From Nitrobacter winogradskyi Nb-255 (GTDB lineage Bacteria > Pseudomonadota > Alphaproteobacteria > Rhizobiales > Xanthobacteraceae): a stretch of DNA of 64,000 nt. The position numbers and the translations under genes are program-made. Location: assembly GCF_000012725.1 (NCBI RefSeq), contig NC_007406.1:710001-774000 (forward strand), given 5' to 3'. A model generated the notes under the pieces. The model was not told where the DNA came from, did no database searches, and worked only from the letters and a program-made list of their open reading frames with translations. This document shows, in pieces, positions 36,258 through 44,311 of this stretch; the first letter of the stretch is position 1; each line of letters opens with the position of its first letter.

Positions 36258-37151
36258 TTGAGTCTCGAATTATTTCTGACGGTGGCACTCAACGGTCTTA
36301 CCGTCTCCGCACTCTACTTCATCGTGGCGATCGGATTCTCGCTCATCTTCGGTCTGATGCGCTCCGTGAACATGGCGCACGGAACGCTGTTTCTTGTCGG
36401 CGCGTATGCCGGCGTCGCCGTTTTCTATCCGCTTTACGACGACGGCAACGCTTATGCCTGGATCATCGCGTTGGCCGCAGGAATTTCCGCATCGGCGATT
36501 CTTGGTGTCGTTTTGCAGATTGTCTTTCTTGGCTGGATGCAGGGTCAGGAGCTGCGCCAGACGCTGGTGACGATCGGAATCTCCATAATCGTCGCGGATC
36601 AACTCCTGGCGATTTTTGGCGGACTGAGTCAGCAGTTCTATGCGCCCGACATTCTGTTTGGGTCGGTGCCGGTGCCATTCGTTCAAGGCGGTCAGTACTC
36701 GACCTTCCGTCTGTTTCAGGTGGTGGTGGCGATCGGTGTCGGCTTCGGTCTTTGGCTGATCCTGCAACGGACAAAGCTCGGCATCGTGGTGCGCGCCGGT
36801 GTCGATGACCGGGCGATGCTGGCGGCGCAAGGCGTCAACGTGCCGCTCATCTCAGTTGTCATTTTTGCGATCGGCGCCGCTCTTGCCGGCCTGGCCGGGG
36901 TCATAGGTGGCACCGCGCAGCCCTTCGGCCAGGAGAAGGATATCGAGTTCCTGCTGACATCACTTGTCGTGGTTATCGTGGGCGGCATGGGATCGTTACC
37001 CGGGACGGCGCTCGGCGCACTTCTGGTCGGAATGGCCGAGCAGTTCGGACAATCGTTGTTCCCGGCTTACTCGGTGATGCTCACATTGCTCATCATGGTA
37101 GCGGTCCTCGCGTTCCGGCCTCACGGTCTTCTGGGAAGAAAACTATCATGA
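36258..37151 (+). CDS. livH: Branched-chain amino-acid-type ABC permease (LivH)
   Basis: The product is 297 residues, mostly hydrophobic, with family segments GFSLIFGLMRSVNMAHGTLF, TIGISIIVADQLLAIFGG, and the cytoplasmic coupling region RAGVDDRAMLAAQGVNVPLI. The start TTG 36258 follows GGAG. It is one half of the translocation channel of a HAAT-type importer. The stop overlaps the ATG of livM. Substrates in this class include branched amino acids, urea, amides and aromatic acids, so the substrate is not fixed by the permease. Confidence 0.88.
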   Translation: MSLELFLTVALNGLTVSALYFIVAIGFSLIFGLMRSVNMAHGTLFLVGAYAGVAVFYPLYDDGNAYAWIIALAAGISASAILGVVLQIVFLGWMQGQELRQTLVTIGISIIVADQLLAIFGGLSQQFYAPDILFGSVPVPFVQGGQYSTFRLFQVVVAIGVGFGLWLILQRTKLGIVVRAGVDDRAMLAAQGVNVPLISVVIFAIGAALAGLAGVIGGTAQPFGQEKDIEFLLTSLVVVIVGGMGSLPGTALGALLVGMAEQFGQSLFPAYSVMLTLLIMVAVLAFRPHGLLGRKLS

Positions 37152-38197
37152 GTGACGCGGCTTCCACATCTACTACGGAGGTCGTCGGACGCTCCTTTGC
37201 TTTGTCGTCCCTGATCACTTCCGCTGTTCTGATAGCGCTTGTTACGCTTCCGGCCGTTCTGCCTGAGTTCTGGACGGTTAATATATTCGTCCGAGCCATG
37301 ATCTTTGGAATCGTGGCGCTCTCGCTTACGTTCCTTGCTCATTACGGCGGGTTCATCTCGCTCGCCCAAATGGTTCCCGCCGGCGTTGCCGGATACACGA
37401 TTGCCGTGACCGTACCGGACGCCATACCGGCGAATGGCTTTCAGCTTCCTTACGGCCCGGCCGTCGCTCTCGCTCTGGTGCTCTCGACCGTTGCGGGGCT
37501 TACCATTGGCGCCGTCGCGGTTCGCACACGGGAGATCTATCTACTGATGATCACGCTCGCGATCGCGGTGAGCTTCTATTTCTTCGTGCAGGCCAACGTC
37601 GAATTCCTCAATGGCTATGAAGGGATTCGCAATGTGATGGGCCCGGATATTCTGAGCGTTCCCTTGCGCACGCCTGCGATCTTCTACCATGCGGTCCTCG
37701 CCGTGTCCGTGGCCCTTTACGCGCTTGTGATCTACGTCAGCCGCGCTCCACTTGGGCTAGTCCTGCAGGGCATTCGCGATAATCCGCGGCGAATTTCGGC
37801 GCTTGGATTCAATGTCGCCCTGCATCGTATCGTGGCGTTTGGCCTTGCCGGCTTTATCGCGGGGGTCGGTGGCGTTCTGCTCACCTTCTACAACATTGGA
37901 ATTTCGCCCGGCACCGTGTCCACCCATGCCACGATCAGCATTCTAATCATCGCGGTGATCGGCGGCCTCGGCCATCCCATCGGCGCGTTCATCGGCGCAT
38001 TCATTTTTACGATCTTCGATACTTTCGCAGCCGACATCTACGACCGCGACCGATTTAATACGCTTATAGGCGCGGTCTTCCTGACGATTGTCGTTGCTTC
38101 GCCTGACGGGATCATAGGGCTGATCAAGCGAGGGAATGCCTTGCTCGCGCGCGATCGAAGCCCGGTATCGCGCTCACAAACCTCTATCGCTCCTTAA
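37148..38197 (+). CDS. livM: Branched-chain amino-acid-type ABC permease (LivM)
   Basis: The product is 349 residues with about ten hydrophobic segments and the LivM signatures LTFLAHYGGFISLAQMVPAG, PLGLVLQGIRDNPRRISALG and GLGHPIGAFIGAFIFTIFD. The ATG overlaps the livH stop (ATGA). The partner channel subunit is LivH. The binding-protein gene follows after 25 bases rather than at the head of the operon. Confidence 0.88.
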   Translation: MSDAASTSTTEVVGRSFALSSLITSAVLIALVTLPAVLPEFWTVNIFVRAMIFGIVALSLTFLAHYGGFISLAQMVPAGVAGYTIAVTVPDAIPANGFQLPYGPAVALALVLSTVAGLTIGAVAVRTREIYLLMITLAIAVSFYFFVQANVEFLNGYEGIRNVMGPDILSVPLRTPAIFYHAVLAVSVALYALVIYVSRAPLGLVLQGIRDNPRRISALGFNVALHRIVAFGLAGFIAGVGGVLLTFYNIGISPGTVSTHATISILIIAVIGGLGHPIGAFIGAFIFTIFDTFAADIYDRDRFNTLIGAVFLTIVVASPDGIIGLIKRGNALLARDRSPVSRSQTSIAP

Positions 38198-38222
38198 CAA
38201 AATTCATTTGAGGACCACGACC

Positions 38223-39494
38223 ATGGCAATCAATCCCACCCGGAGGCAAGTCCTTCAAGGCGCAGCAGCCATTGCCGGCTCCGCCGTGTTCGCTCCCGCC
38301 ATCCATGCCGACCCAGCTCCTATCAGGCTGGGCACACTGGCCTCGCTGGAGGGGCCGCTCGCCATCAACGGGCAGGATGCCTATCGCGTCGTTGAGCTCC
38401 TTCTCGAGGAAGCCGGTTACAAAGCGGGCGGCCGCAAGATCGAATGGATTCGAGAATCATCGAATGGCAAACCGGACGTCGCGCTCGCACGGACCCGCAA
38501 GCTAATCGAGCAGGACAAGGCGGATGTCGTGATCGGGCCACTGGCGGGAGCCGAGGGCATCGCGGTTCGAGATTATTCGCGCACCGTGCCGAACAAGACC
38601 TTCATTAACGGCTCGTCCGCATCGCAGGACAATACGCTCCGAAATTCGTCGTCGAACTATTTCCGCTTCAGCACGGACGGGACGCAATGGACCGCGGGGC
38701 TCGGTGAGTACACGAAGAATGTCCTCAACATCGGCGAAGTCACGGTTGTCGCTTCCGACTACGCCTTTCCTTATTCGCAGGTGTTCGGGTTCAGTCTTGA
38801 GTTCACGCGGGCAGGGGGCAAACTCAACTATCTCTGGACGCCGTTCGGAACGTCCGACTACACCTCGCTGATCGCGCAGATACCAAAGTCGTCCGGAGCG
38901 CTCTACGTCGTCTATGGCGGCTCGGACGGACTGGCTTTCCTTACCCAGTATGCGCAGGCCGGCGGCTCGCTGCCGCTTCTGGGCGGAACCCTTCTTGCGG
39001 ATCAGACGCTGTTCTCCGCCCGCGGTCCCCACCGCAAGGTGCTTGAAGGCACCATATCCGCCGGCCCGATCGGGGATCACTACGACAACCCGGTCTGGAA
39101 GGATTTCCAGGCTCGCTATGTCCGACGCTGGAGCAAGGATGTCGGGCAGCAGACGCCCGGTACGCTTGCGTTTGCCTATTCCACCAACTTGCAGGCGACG
39201 CTTCTCGCGCTCAATGCCGTGGATGGCGATCTCTCGGGAAATCAGGAGGCTTTCCGAGAGGCGCTGCGAAAGCTTGAGTTCAAGAACTATATCGATGCTC
39301 ATGTGAAGCTCGATCACAACAGGCAGGCGATTTCCGACAATTTTCTCACCAAGGTCGAGGTACAGGACAAGCGGTTGCAGTCGGTGGTTATCAAGAAGGT
39401 TCCGAATGTGAACCAGACTCTTGGATTTCCCGAAGACAAGTATGTCGCGCTCGGCGCGCCGTCCCGCAACAACACCGGAAATGTGAAGATATGA
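38223..39494 (+). CDS. Periplasmic substrate-binding protein of the HAAT importer, Tat-exported
   Basis: The product is 423 residues from ATG 38223 (GAGGA upstream). The signal has a twin-arginine motif, PTRRQVLQGAAAIAGSAVF. The mature part follows the periplasmic-binding-protein type 1 fold: PIRLGTLASLEGPLAINGQD, ARTRKLIEQDKADVVIGPLA, TVVASDYAFPYSQVFGF. Ligand identity cannot be read. Its position between permease and ATPase genes is typical. Confidence 0.87.
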   Translation: MAINPTRRQVLQGAAAIAGSAVFAPAIHADPAPIRLGTLASLEGPLAINGQDAYRVVELLLEEAGYKAGGRKIEWIRESSNGKPDVALARTRKLIEQDKADVVIGPLAGAEGIAVRDYSRTVPNKTFINGSSASQDNTLRNSSSNYFRFSTDGTQWTAGLGEYTKNVLNIGEVTVVASDYAFPYSQVFGFSLEFTRAGGKLNYLWTPFGTSDYTSLIAQIPKSSGALYVVYGGSDGLAFLTQYAQAGGSLPLLGGTLLADQTLFSARGPHRKVLEGTISAGPIGDHYDNPVWKDFQARYVRRWSKDVGQQTPGTLAFAYSTNLQATLLALNAVDGDLSGNQEAFREALRKLEFKNYIDAHVKLDHNRQAISDNFLTKVEVQDKRLQSVVIKKVPNVNQTLGFPEDKYVALGAPSRNNTGNVKI

Positions 39495-40309
39495 CAGCCG
39501 TCGACAGTAGCCGGAGACAACCGGAGTCTCGAGGAGTCCTGCGGATATGTGCCGCGACACGATCTCGTCCGCCGACACTCGAATTGTCGGGGATTGGCTT
39601 CAGTTTCGGTGGGGCGCCGGTCCTCTCAGGAGTCGATCTTGTCGTCGCGCAGGGTGAGCGTCGCGTCATTCTGGGACCGAACGGCGCCGGAAAAACGACG
39701 TTGTTCAACGTCGTTTGCGGTGACTATTCACCGAAAGCCGGATCCATTCGATTTTCTGGACGTGACATCACGGATTTGAAGCAGCATATGCGCGCCCGCA
39801 TCGGTATCGCACGCACTTATCAGAACTCGCTTCTGTTCGACGGGCTCACCGTGCTGGATAACATCTTTCTCGCCATACGAGGCGTCAGAAGAAACAGGTT
39901 CTCGCTTTTGCGTCCCAGAGCGAACGATCGGGATCTCGCGCAAGCGCGAGAGATCGCGGACCGTGTGCGCATTTGCCATCTGTTGAACTCAGACGTGCGT
40001 GATCTCTCGCACGGGCAGCGTCGCCAGTTGGAGCTTGGCATGGCGCTTGCCGCGGAGCCGAAGCTTCTCATGCTGGACGAGCCGGCCGCCGGTCTTTCGC
40101 CTGGCGATCGACCGGAACTGCTAAGAACGCTGCATGAACTGCCGCGTTCTCTGACACTCGTGGTGGTGGAGCACGATATGGATATCGCCTTGCCGATTGC
40201 CGATATCGTCACGGTGATGAAGGACGGAGCGGTCGCGATCGAGCGGACACCTGACAAGGTCGAGCGCGATCCCGCTGTGCAGGCGATTTATCTGGGCGAG
40301 GCTGCGTGA
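39491..40309 (+). CDS. livG: ABC importer ATPase (LivG)
   Basis: The product is 272 residues. Walker A is LGPNGAGKTTLFNV, the signature is DLSHGQRRQLELGMALA (His instead of the second Ser-Gly residue, LSHGQ) and Walker B is LLMLDEPAAGLSPGD. The insertion with GIARTYQNSLLFDGLTVLDN is LivG-like. It starts in the binding-protein stop codon (ATGA). It powers transport together with LivF. Confidence 0.9.
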   Translation: MTAVDSSRRQPESRGVLRICAATRSRPPTLELSGIGFSFGGAPVLSGVDLVVAQGERRVILGPNGAGKTTLFNVVCGDYSPKAGSIRFSGRDITDLKQHMRARIGIARTYQNSLLFDGLTVLDNIFLAIRGVRRNRFSLLRPRANDRDLAQAREIADRVRICHLLNSDVRDLSHGQRRQLELGMALAAEPKLLMLDEPAAGLSPGDRPELLRTLHELPRSLTLVVVEHDMDIALPIADIVTVMKDGAVAIERTPDKVERDPAVQAIYLGEAA

Positions 40310-41013
40310 TGTTGTCAGTCGCCGATCTGCACGTCAACTATGGCCGCGCTGAGATCCTTCATGGGGTTTCACTTGACGTTGGTGATAAGCCGGTGTCCGT
40401 TGTCGGACGCAATGGCATGGGAAAAACCACGTTCTGCTATGCCATCATGGGAATGATACCGGTTCGGAGCGGTTCTATCGCGCTTGATAACGAGCCTCTT
40501 GATCGCAAGTCTGCGATGCAGGTCGCCCGGCGTGGAATTGCGATCGTTCCCCAAGGAAGGCGGGTCTTCCCCTCGCTTTCTGTTGACGAACACCTCAAGC
40601 TCGCGAGCCGGAGCAGGAAGGCGGCCTGGACTCCAGAACGGATCTACGAGACTTTTCCCCGACTAGCGGAAAGAAGATCGAACGGCGGCGCGCAATTATC
40701 GGGGGGCGAGCAGCAGATGCTTGCCATAGCCCGCGCGCTACTGCGCAATCCAAGACTGATCATCATGGACGAACCATCGGAAGGATTGGCTCCCGTGATT
40801 GTCGATCAGTTGATCGATACGCTGAGGAAGCTGACACTCGACAAGATCGGTCTTCTGTTGATCGAGCAGAACCTGAGAGTTGCGACTTCCGTTTCCGACA
40901 CGGTTGCTGTCATGCTGGGCGGAAAAATTGCGGCTACGCTTCCGGCGAAAAGATTGAGTACGGACGAGGCGCTTCAGCGTCGCTACCTTGGCGTAAGTTC
41001 GGCTTTACACTAG
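40306..41013 (+). CDS. livF: ABC importer ATPase (LivF)
   Basis: The product is 235 residues. Walker A is VVGRNGMGKTTFCYAIMG, the signature is AQLSGGEQQMLAIARALL, and Walker B is LIIMDEPSEGLAPVIV. It starts with overlapping GTG/ATG at the livG stop. Its TAG stop codon (41011-41013) is the first three bases of a TA-bounded repeat, so the repeat inserted at the very end of the gene and set its stop. Confidence 0.9.
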   Translation: MMLSVADLHVNYGRAEILHGVSLDVGDKPVSVVGRNGMGKTTFCYAIMGMIPVRSGSIALDNEPLDRKSAMQVARRGIAIVPQGRRVFPSLSVDEHLKLASRSRKAAWTPERIYETFPRLAERRSNGGAQLSGGEQQMLAIARALLRNPRLIIMDEPSEGLAPVIVDQLIDTLRKLTLDKIGLLLIEQNLRVATSVSDTVAVMLGGKIAATLPAKRLSTDEALQRRYLGVSSALH

Positions 41014-41115
41014 AGCATGACCCGATCAAGTTGAATCGGACCATGCTTTAGAAATGGTTGTCTGGTCGCATTTTCTTGCGGCGAACCGGTATCCACTTCG
41101 CCGGAAAATGCTCTA
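41011..41115. repeat. TA-bounded MITE-like repeat (copy R3)
   Basis: This 105-bp element begins TAGAGCATGACCCG and ends CCGGAAAATGCTCTA, so the terminal inverted repeat is TAGAGCAT/ATGCTCTA with TA on both edges. The interior has the family block TTTTCTTGCGGCGAACCGG. The ends match those of the IS630 element at 24.6 kb, suggesting mobilisation by such a transposase. Confidence 0.8.
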
Positions 41116-41217
41116 ATTGATTATTCTGAGCTCGCCCATTGGCATGGCCGGAAGCGGTTGGTCGAACACCTTTGGGGTGTGTGATAGTCGCCGTCGGAGC
41201 GATTGGAGCATTCTCGG

Positions 41218-41835
41218 CTAGTGCTTGCCGGGAGGTCTCGGCGTCGATGCAAGAAAGCCGGCAACCTCCTCGATGTCATCGTCGGATAAGCGCCGCGCAA
41301 TGTCAGCCATGACCTTATCGTTTCCGCGAACACCGGATTTGAAGTCTTTCAACTGCTTCGCCAGATACCCCGCATGTTGAGCCTCGAGCCAGGGTTCGAG
41401 GTTGGCATCGCCATTATGGCATGATCGGCAGGCTGGAACTCCTGCTTTCGGTACACCGGATTCAACGATCGTCTTCGCACGGGAGATGTTGTTGTTCTCA
41501 CGACTTTCCGGCGAAGGCGCAGAAAGCTGACTAAAATAGGCGGCTGCGAGCTCCAGCGCATGATCCGGGAAATCACCGGTCCCGCTCATTTGTCCATTAT
41601 CGTTGATTCGTAGCCCGGAGCGAAAGTCACGCAACTGCTTTTCGATATAAGCGCGCTTTTGACCCGCGAGCTTAGGAAAATGCGCGGTCGCGCTTATACC
41701 GTCGACACCATGGCAATTGCCGCAAGCTTCCCAAGGTCGATCTGGCGCATCGACGATAGCATCAGCGAACGCATGTCGGACGAGAAGCGCAAAAGCAGCC
41801 AGGCTGGTCATGCCGACAATAAGGAAGCGCGACAT
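41218..41835 (-). CDS. Secreted dihaem cytochrome c (c4-like)
   Basis: The product is 205 residues with a signal segment (IVGMTSLAAFALLVRHAFAD) and two haem sites, CGNCH and CRSCH. Possible axial Met residues are in GQMSGTGDF and NDKVMADI. The two halves repeat the same pattern (KLAGQKRAYIEKQLRDFRSG; AQHAGYLAKQLKDFKSG), as in cytochromes c4. It is the last gene of the ABC operon. Its ATG (41833-41835) directly abuts the terminal TA of a repeat, so the natural ribosome site has been displaced. Confidence 0.88.
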   Translation of the reverse strand: MSRFLIVGMTSLAAFALLVRHAFADAIVDAPDRPWEACGNCHGVDGISATAHFPKLAGQKRAYIEKQLRDFRSGLRINDNGQMSGTGDFPDHALELAAAYFSQLSAPSPESRENNNISRAKTIVESGVPKAGVPACRSCHNGDANLEPWLEAQHAGYLAKQLKDFKSGVRGNDKVMADIARRLSDDDIEEVAGFLASTPRPPGKH

Positions 41836-41937
41836 TAGAGCATGATCCCAGAAAGTGGAAAACGGTTCTTGGATACGATCATGCTCGACCAAAAGTTCAG
41901 GCTAGAGTCTGATTCAACGCAGCTGAATCAGACTTTA
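41836..41937. repeat. TA-bounded MITE-like repeat (copy R4) filling the gap between two genes
   Basis: This 102-bp element has TAGAGCATGAT at one edge and GAATCAGACTTTA at the other, with TA at both ends. It holds two hairpins (GAGCATGATC/GATCATGCTC and AGTCTGATTCA/TGAATCAGACT). One edge touches the cytochrome c start codon. The other overlaps the TAA stop of the ABC ATPase gene (41935-41937). Confidence 0.78.
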
Positions 41938-42774
41938 GCGGTTCTGCTGCTGGAAAGCCTTGAGGCTTTCGGCGCGGATCCTGGCGAGGCAGGACTTCTT
42001 GATGCGAATGAACGTATCGTCGGTCAGAATGTCGGGACTGCGCGGACGCAGCAGGGGCACGTCTTGATCCGCGATGATCCGGCCCGGACCGGCGCTCATG
42101 ACCACGATCCGGTCGGCAAGGAAAATCGCCTCGTCGACGTCATGGGTGACAAAGACGACGGTGGTCTCAACTTCACCCCAGATGCGCAGTAAGCTCTCCT
42201 GCATCATTGCGCGCGTCTGCGCATCGAGCGCTCCAAAGGGCTCATCCATCAGCAAGACGCTCGGATAATTAGCGAGCGCACGGGCAATGCCGACACGCTG
42301 TTGCATGCCGCCGGAAAGCTCTGCGGGGTAGCGTTTTGAGAATCCGGATAACCCGATCATCGTCAGAAAATGATCGGCGATCGCCAATGCTTCAGCACGA
42401 CTCTTCCCAGCACGCAGAGGACCGAAAGCGATGTTGTCGCGAATGCTCTTCCAGGGAAAGAGAGAGTACTGCTGAAAGACCATGCCACGTTCGGGACCTG
42501 GCCGCTCAACGATGTGGCCATCGACCCTGACTTCGCCAGACGATGGTCGGATGTAGCCTGCGATGCAATTGAGCAAGGTGGACTTGCCACAGCCGGACGG
42601 ACCAAGCAGGCAAACGAACTCGCGCGGCCTGATCTCCAGCGACGTGTCGAAAATGGCGCGGCGTCCCCTGACGTCCTCGCCGAAGCGAACCGTCACGCGA
42701 TCGAGAATGATATGGCCGGTTTGCGCCGGCCGGCGGATCCCGGTTTCGGCCGGCTGAGCGAGAGTACTGTTCAC
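41935..42774 (-). CDS. ABC transporter ATPase, nitrate/sulfonate/taurine type
   Basis: The product is 279 residues. Walker A is [19 protein letters not shown], the Q-loop is MVFQQYSLFPWKSI, the signature is LSGGMQQRVGIARALA and Walker B is VLLMDEPFGALDAQT, followed by the H-loop FVTHDVDEA. This is the TauB/SsuB/NrtD subfamily. Its ATG overlaps the stop of the membrane-protein gene by four bases. It energises the permease at 43.4-44.3 kb. The last codon and stop merge with repeat R4. Confidence 0.9.
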   Translation of the reverse strand: MNSTLAQPAETGIRRPAQTGHIILDRVTVRFGEDVRGRRAIFDTSLEIRPREFVCLLGPSGCGKSTLLNCIAGYIRPSSGEVRVDGHIVERPGPERGMVFQQYSLFPWKSIRDNIAFGPLRAGKSRAEALAIADHFLTMIGLSGFSKRYPAELSGGMQQRVGIARALANYPSVLLMDEPFGALDAQTRAMMQESLLRIWGEVETTVVFVTHDVDEAIFLADRIVVMSAGPGRIIADQDVPLLRPRSPDILTDDTFIRIKKSCLARIRAESLKAFQQQNR

Positions 42775-43451
42775 GCGATCTCCGGAAGCAATCCTGTCCG
42801 CCGCACCGCGGATTGAACGGTGAGGTTATGACTTGCGAACCGTAACGTCGACATGGCAAGAATAATAAAGCCCACGGATACGATCCAAACTCCAAACGGC
42901 TCAAGTGCGAACGCCAGGCCGACATCCAGTCCAAGAAGAGCAAGTCCAACGATCCAGGTCGGCGTTCCGCAGCATACAACCCAACTGAGGGAGATGCTGA
43001 CTAGGCCGACCGTCACGGCTCCGAGGCCGGTCATCCCGACAAGACTCCGCCTTTCAAGATGAAAGCAGGAGTGACGCGCCGTCCTCCAGAGCAGCGCATT
43101 CACGCTGATGAGCACAGAGGCGATCGCGATCATAAGAAGCTTTGACGGCGGAATTCCCATTGTCCATTCGGCAATGCCGTGACCGTAATCATAGTCCATG
43201 TAGCCGATCTCGAAGATCCATTCATTGAGAATGATGGGGATCATATCTGACACAGCCGGGGTCGAGCGGATGATCCGCGCTACATTGGCCGGATAGTCGT
43301 ATGCGGTGATGTAGTTCGGCAAATGACCGAGACGAAAATAGAGAACCGCGATCTGCGCTCCATAGTACACGACGACAAGTCCCGCGCTTGTCAAAACCAG
43401 GAGGCTCCAATGCGCGCGGACGGTCTGCGCGATCACCTTGAATCCTGTCAT
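42771..43451 (-). CDS. Membrane protein with a MerT-like Cys-Cys segment, function unknown
   Basis: The product is 226 residues with about five hydrophobic segments. The first is LLVLTSAGLVVVYYGAQIAV, followed by a long loop and then three helices. The C-terminal part, SLSWVVCCGTPTWIVGLALL, then GLAFALEPFGVWIVSVGF, resembles the MerT/MerC mercuric transporters in having a Cys-Cys-x-x-Pro helix followed by a short ALEP(F/Y) link and another helix. It overlaps both neighbours by four bases, so it is made in step with the ABC permease and ATPase. It is not a normal ABC component. A role in passing a thiol or metal is inference. Confidence 0.6.
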   Translation of the reverse strand: MTGFKVIAQTVRAHWSLLVLTSAGLVVVYYGAQIAVLYFRLGHLPNYITAYDYPANVARIIRSTPAVSDMIPIILNEWIFEIGYMDYDYGHGIAEWTMGIPPSKLLMIAIASVLISVNALLWRTARHSCFHLERRSLVGMTGLGAVTVGLVSISLSWVVCCGTPTWIVGLALLGLDVGLAFALEPFGVWIVSVGFIILAMSTLRFASHNLTVQSAVRRTGLLPEIA

Positions 43452-44308
43452 CGCGGGTTCCTTTGCCAGGCGAGCAGAGGTCTCGTCAGCAAACGAACCG
43501 CATGGGTCGAAGCCGTCCCCAGCAGGCCGATGACGATCATGCCGACAACGATCTCCGGATAAAGGATCAGCGAATAAGCATTCCAGGTGAAATAGCCGAT
43601 GCCGTACTGTCCGCTGATGATCTCGCCGGCGAGCAGCGAGAACCAGGACACGCCCATGCCGATGGCGAGCCCCGTGACGATATGCGGCAAAGCGGAAGGC
43701 AGTACGACGTGCTGGAAAATGGCCAGACGCGAAGCTCCGAGGGATTGCGCCGCTCGTACCAGAATCTCCGGTGTTTGCTCGACGCCGTGAATCGTATTCA
43801 GCAGAATCGGAAACATGGCGCCGAGCGCGGTGATGTAGATGATGGAGGATTCTTCAGTCGGCCACATCAGGATGGCGAGTGGAATCCACGCCACGGCGGG
43901 AATCGGCCGGATAATCTCGACATAAGGCAGTATGACCGCGCGCGCCAAACGCGAGCGGCCGACCGCTAATCCCAGCCCGATGCCGAGCGCAGACGCGAGC
44001 GCGTAAGCGATCGCGATGCGACGCAGGCTATACAGAATATGGAAATAGAAACGCTTGTCCCCGAGTTCGTGCCAAAAGGCATTTGCAACCTGAATCGGGG
44101 TCGGCACATTGTCGAAACGGACGTAGAAGTCGAGGCTCGTTAGCGTCGCCCAGTACCAGAAGAGAAGTCCCGCGGACAGCGAGGCAGCGGCGATCAACAC
44201 GCTCAAAGCCGCCGACCTGAATCCGTTGGGAAGGCTGACGATACGCCGGGGCTCAGCCGGCGCATCCGTCAACATGCCATCACTCACGGACGCGATTTCA
44301 TTGGACAT
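43448..44308 (-). CDS. ABC transporter permease, nitrate/sulfonate/taurine type
   Basis: The product is 286 residues with six membrane segments. The binding-protein-dependent transport signature is in VRAAQSLGASRLAIFQHVVL and PSALPHIVTGLAIGMGVSWF (the EAA loop). Conserved IIRPIPAVAWIPLAILMWP also fits the SsuC/TauC group. It is followed four bases earlier by the end of the binding-protein gene, and its stop overlaps the membrane-protein ATG. The permease acts as a homodimer in this class. Confidence 0.9.
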   Translation of the reverse strand: MSNEIASVSDGMLTDAPAEPRRIVSLPNGFRSAALSVLIAAASLSAGLLFWYWATLTSLDFYVRFDNVPTPIQVANAFWHELGDKRFYFHILYSLRRIAIAYALASALGIGLGLAVGRSRLARAVILPYVEIIRPIPAVAWIPLAILMWPTEESSIIYITALGAMFPILLNTIHGVEQTPEILVRAAQSLGASRLAIFQHVVLPSALPHIVTGLAIGMGVSWFSLLAGEIISGQYGIGYFTWNAYSLILYPEIVVGMIVIGLLGTASTHAVRLLTRPLLAWQRNPR

Positions 44309-44311
44309 GAC

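Noticed and set aside
36258-41013. Urea (Urt) importer
   Set aside because: The gene order (permease, permease, binding protein, ATPase, ATPase) and sequences fit a general HAAT importer; no urease genes are adjacent and nothing in the binding protein fixes urea.
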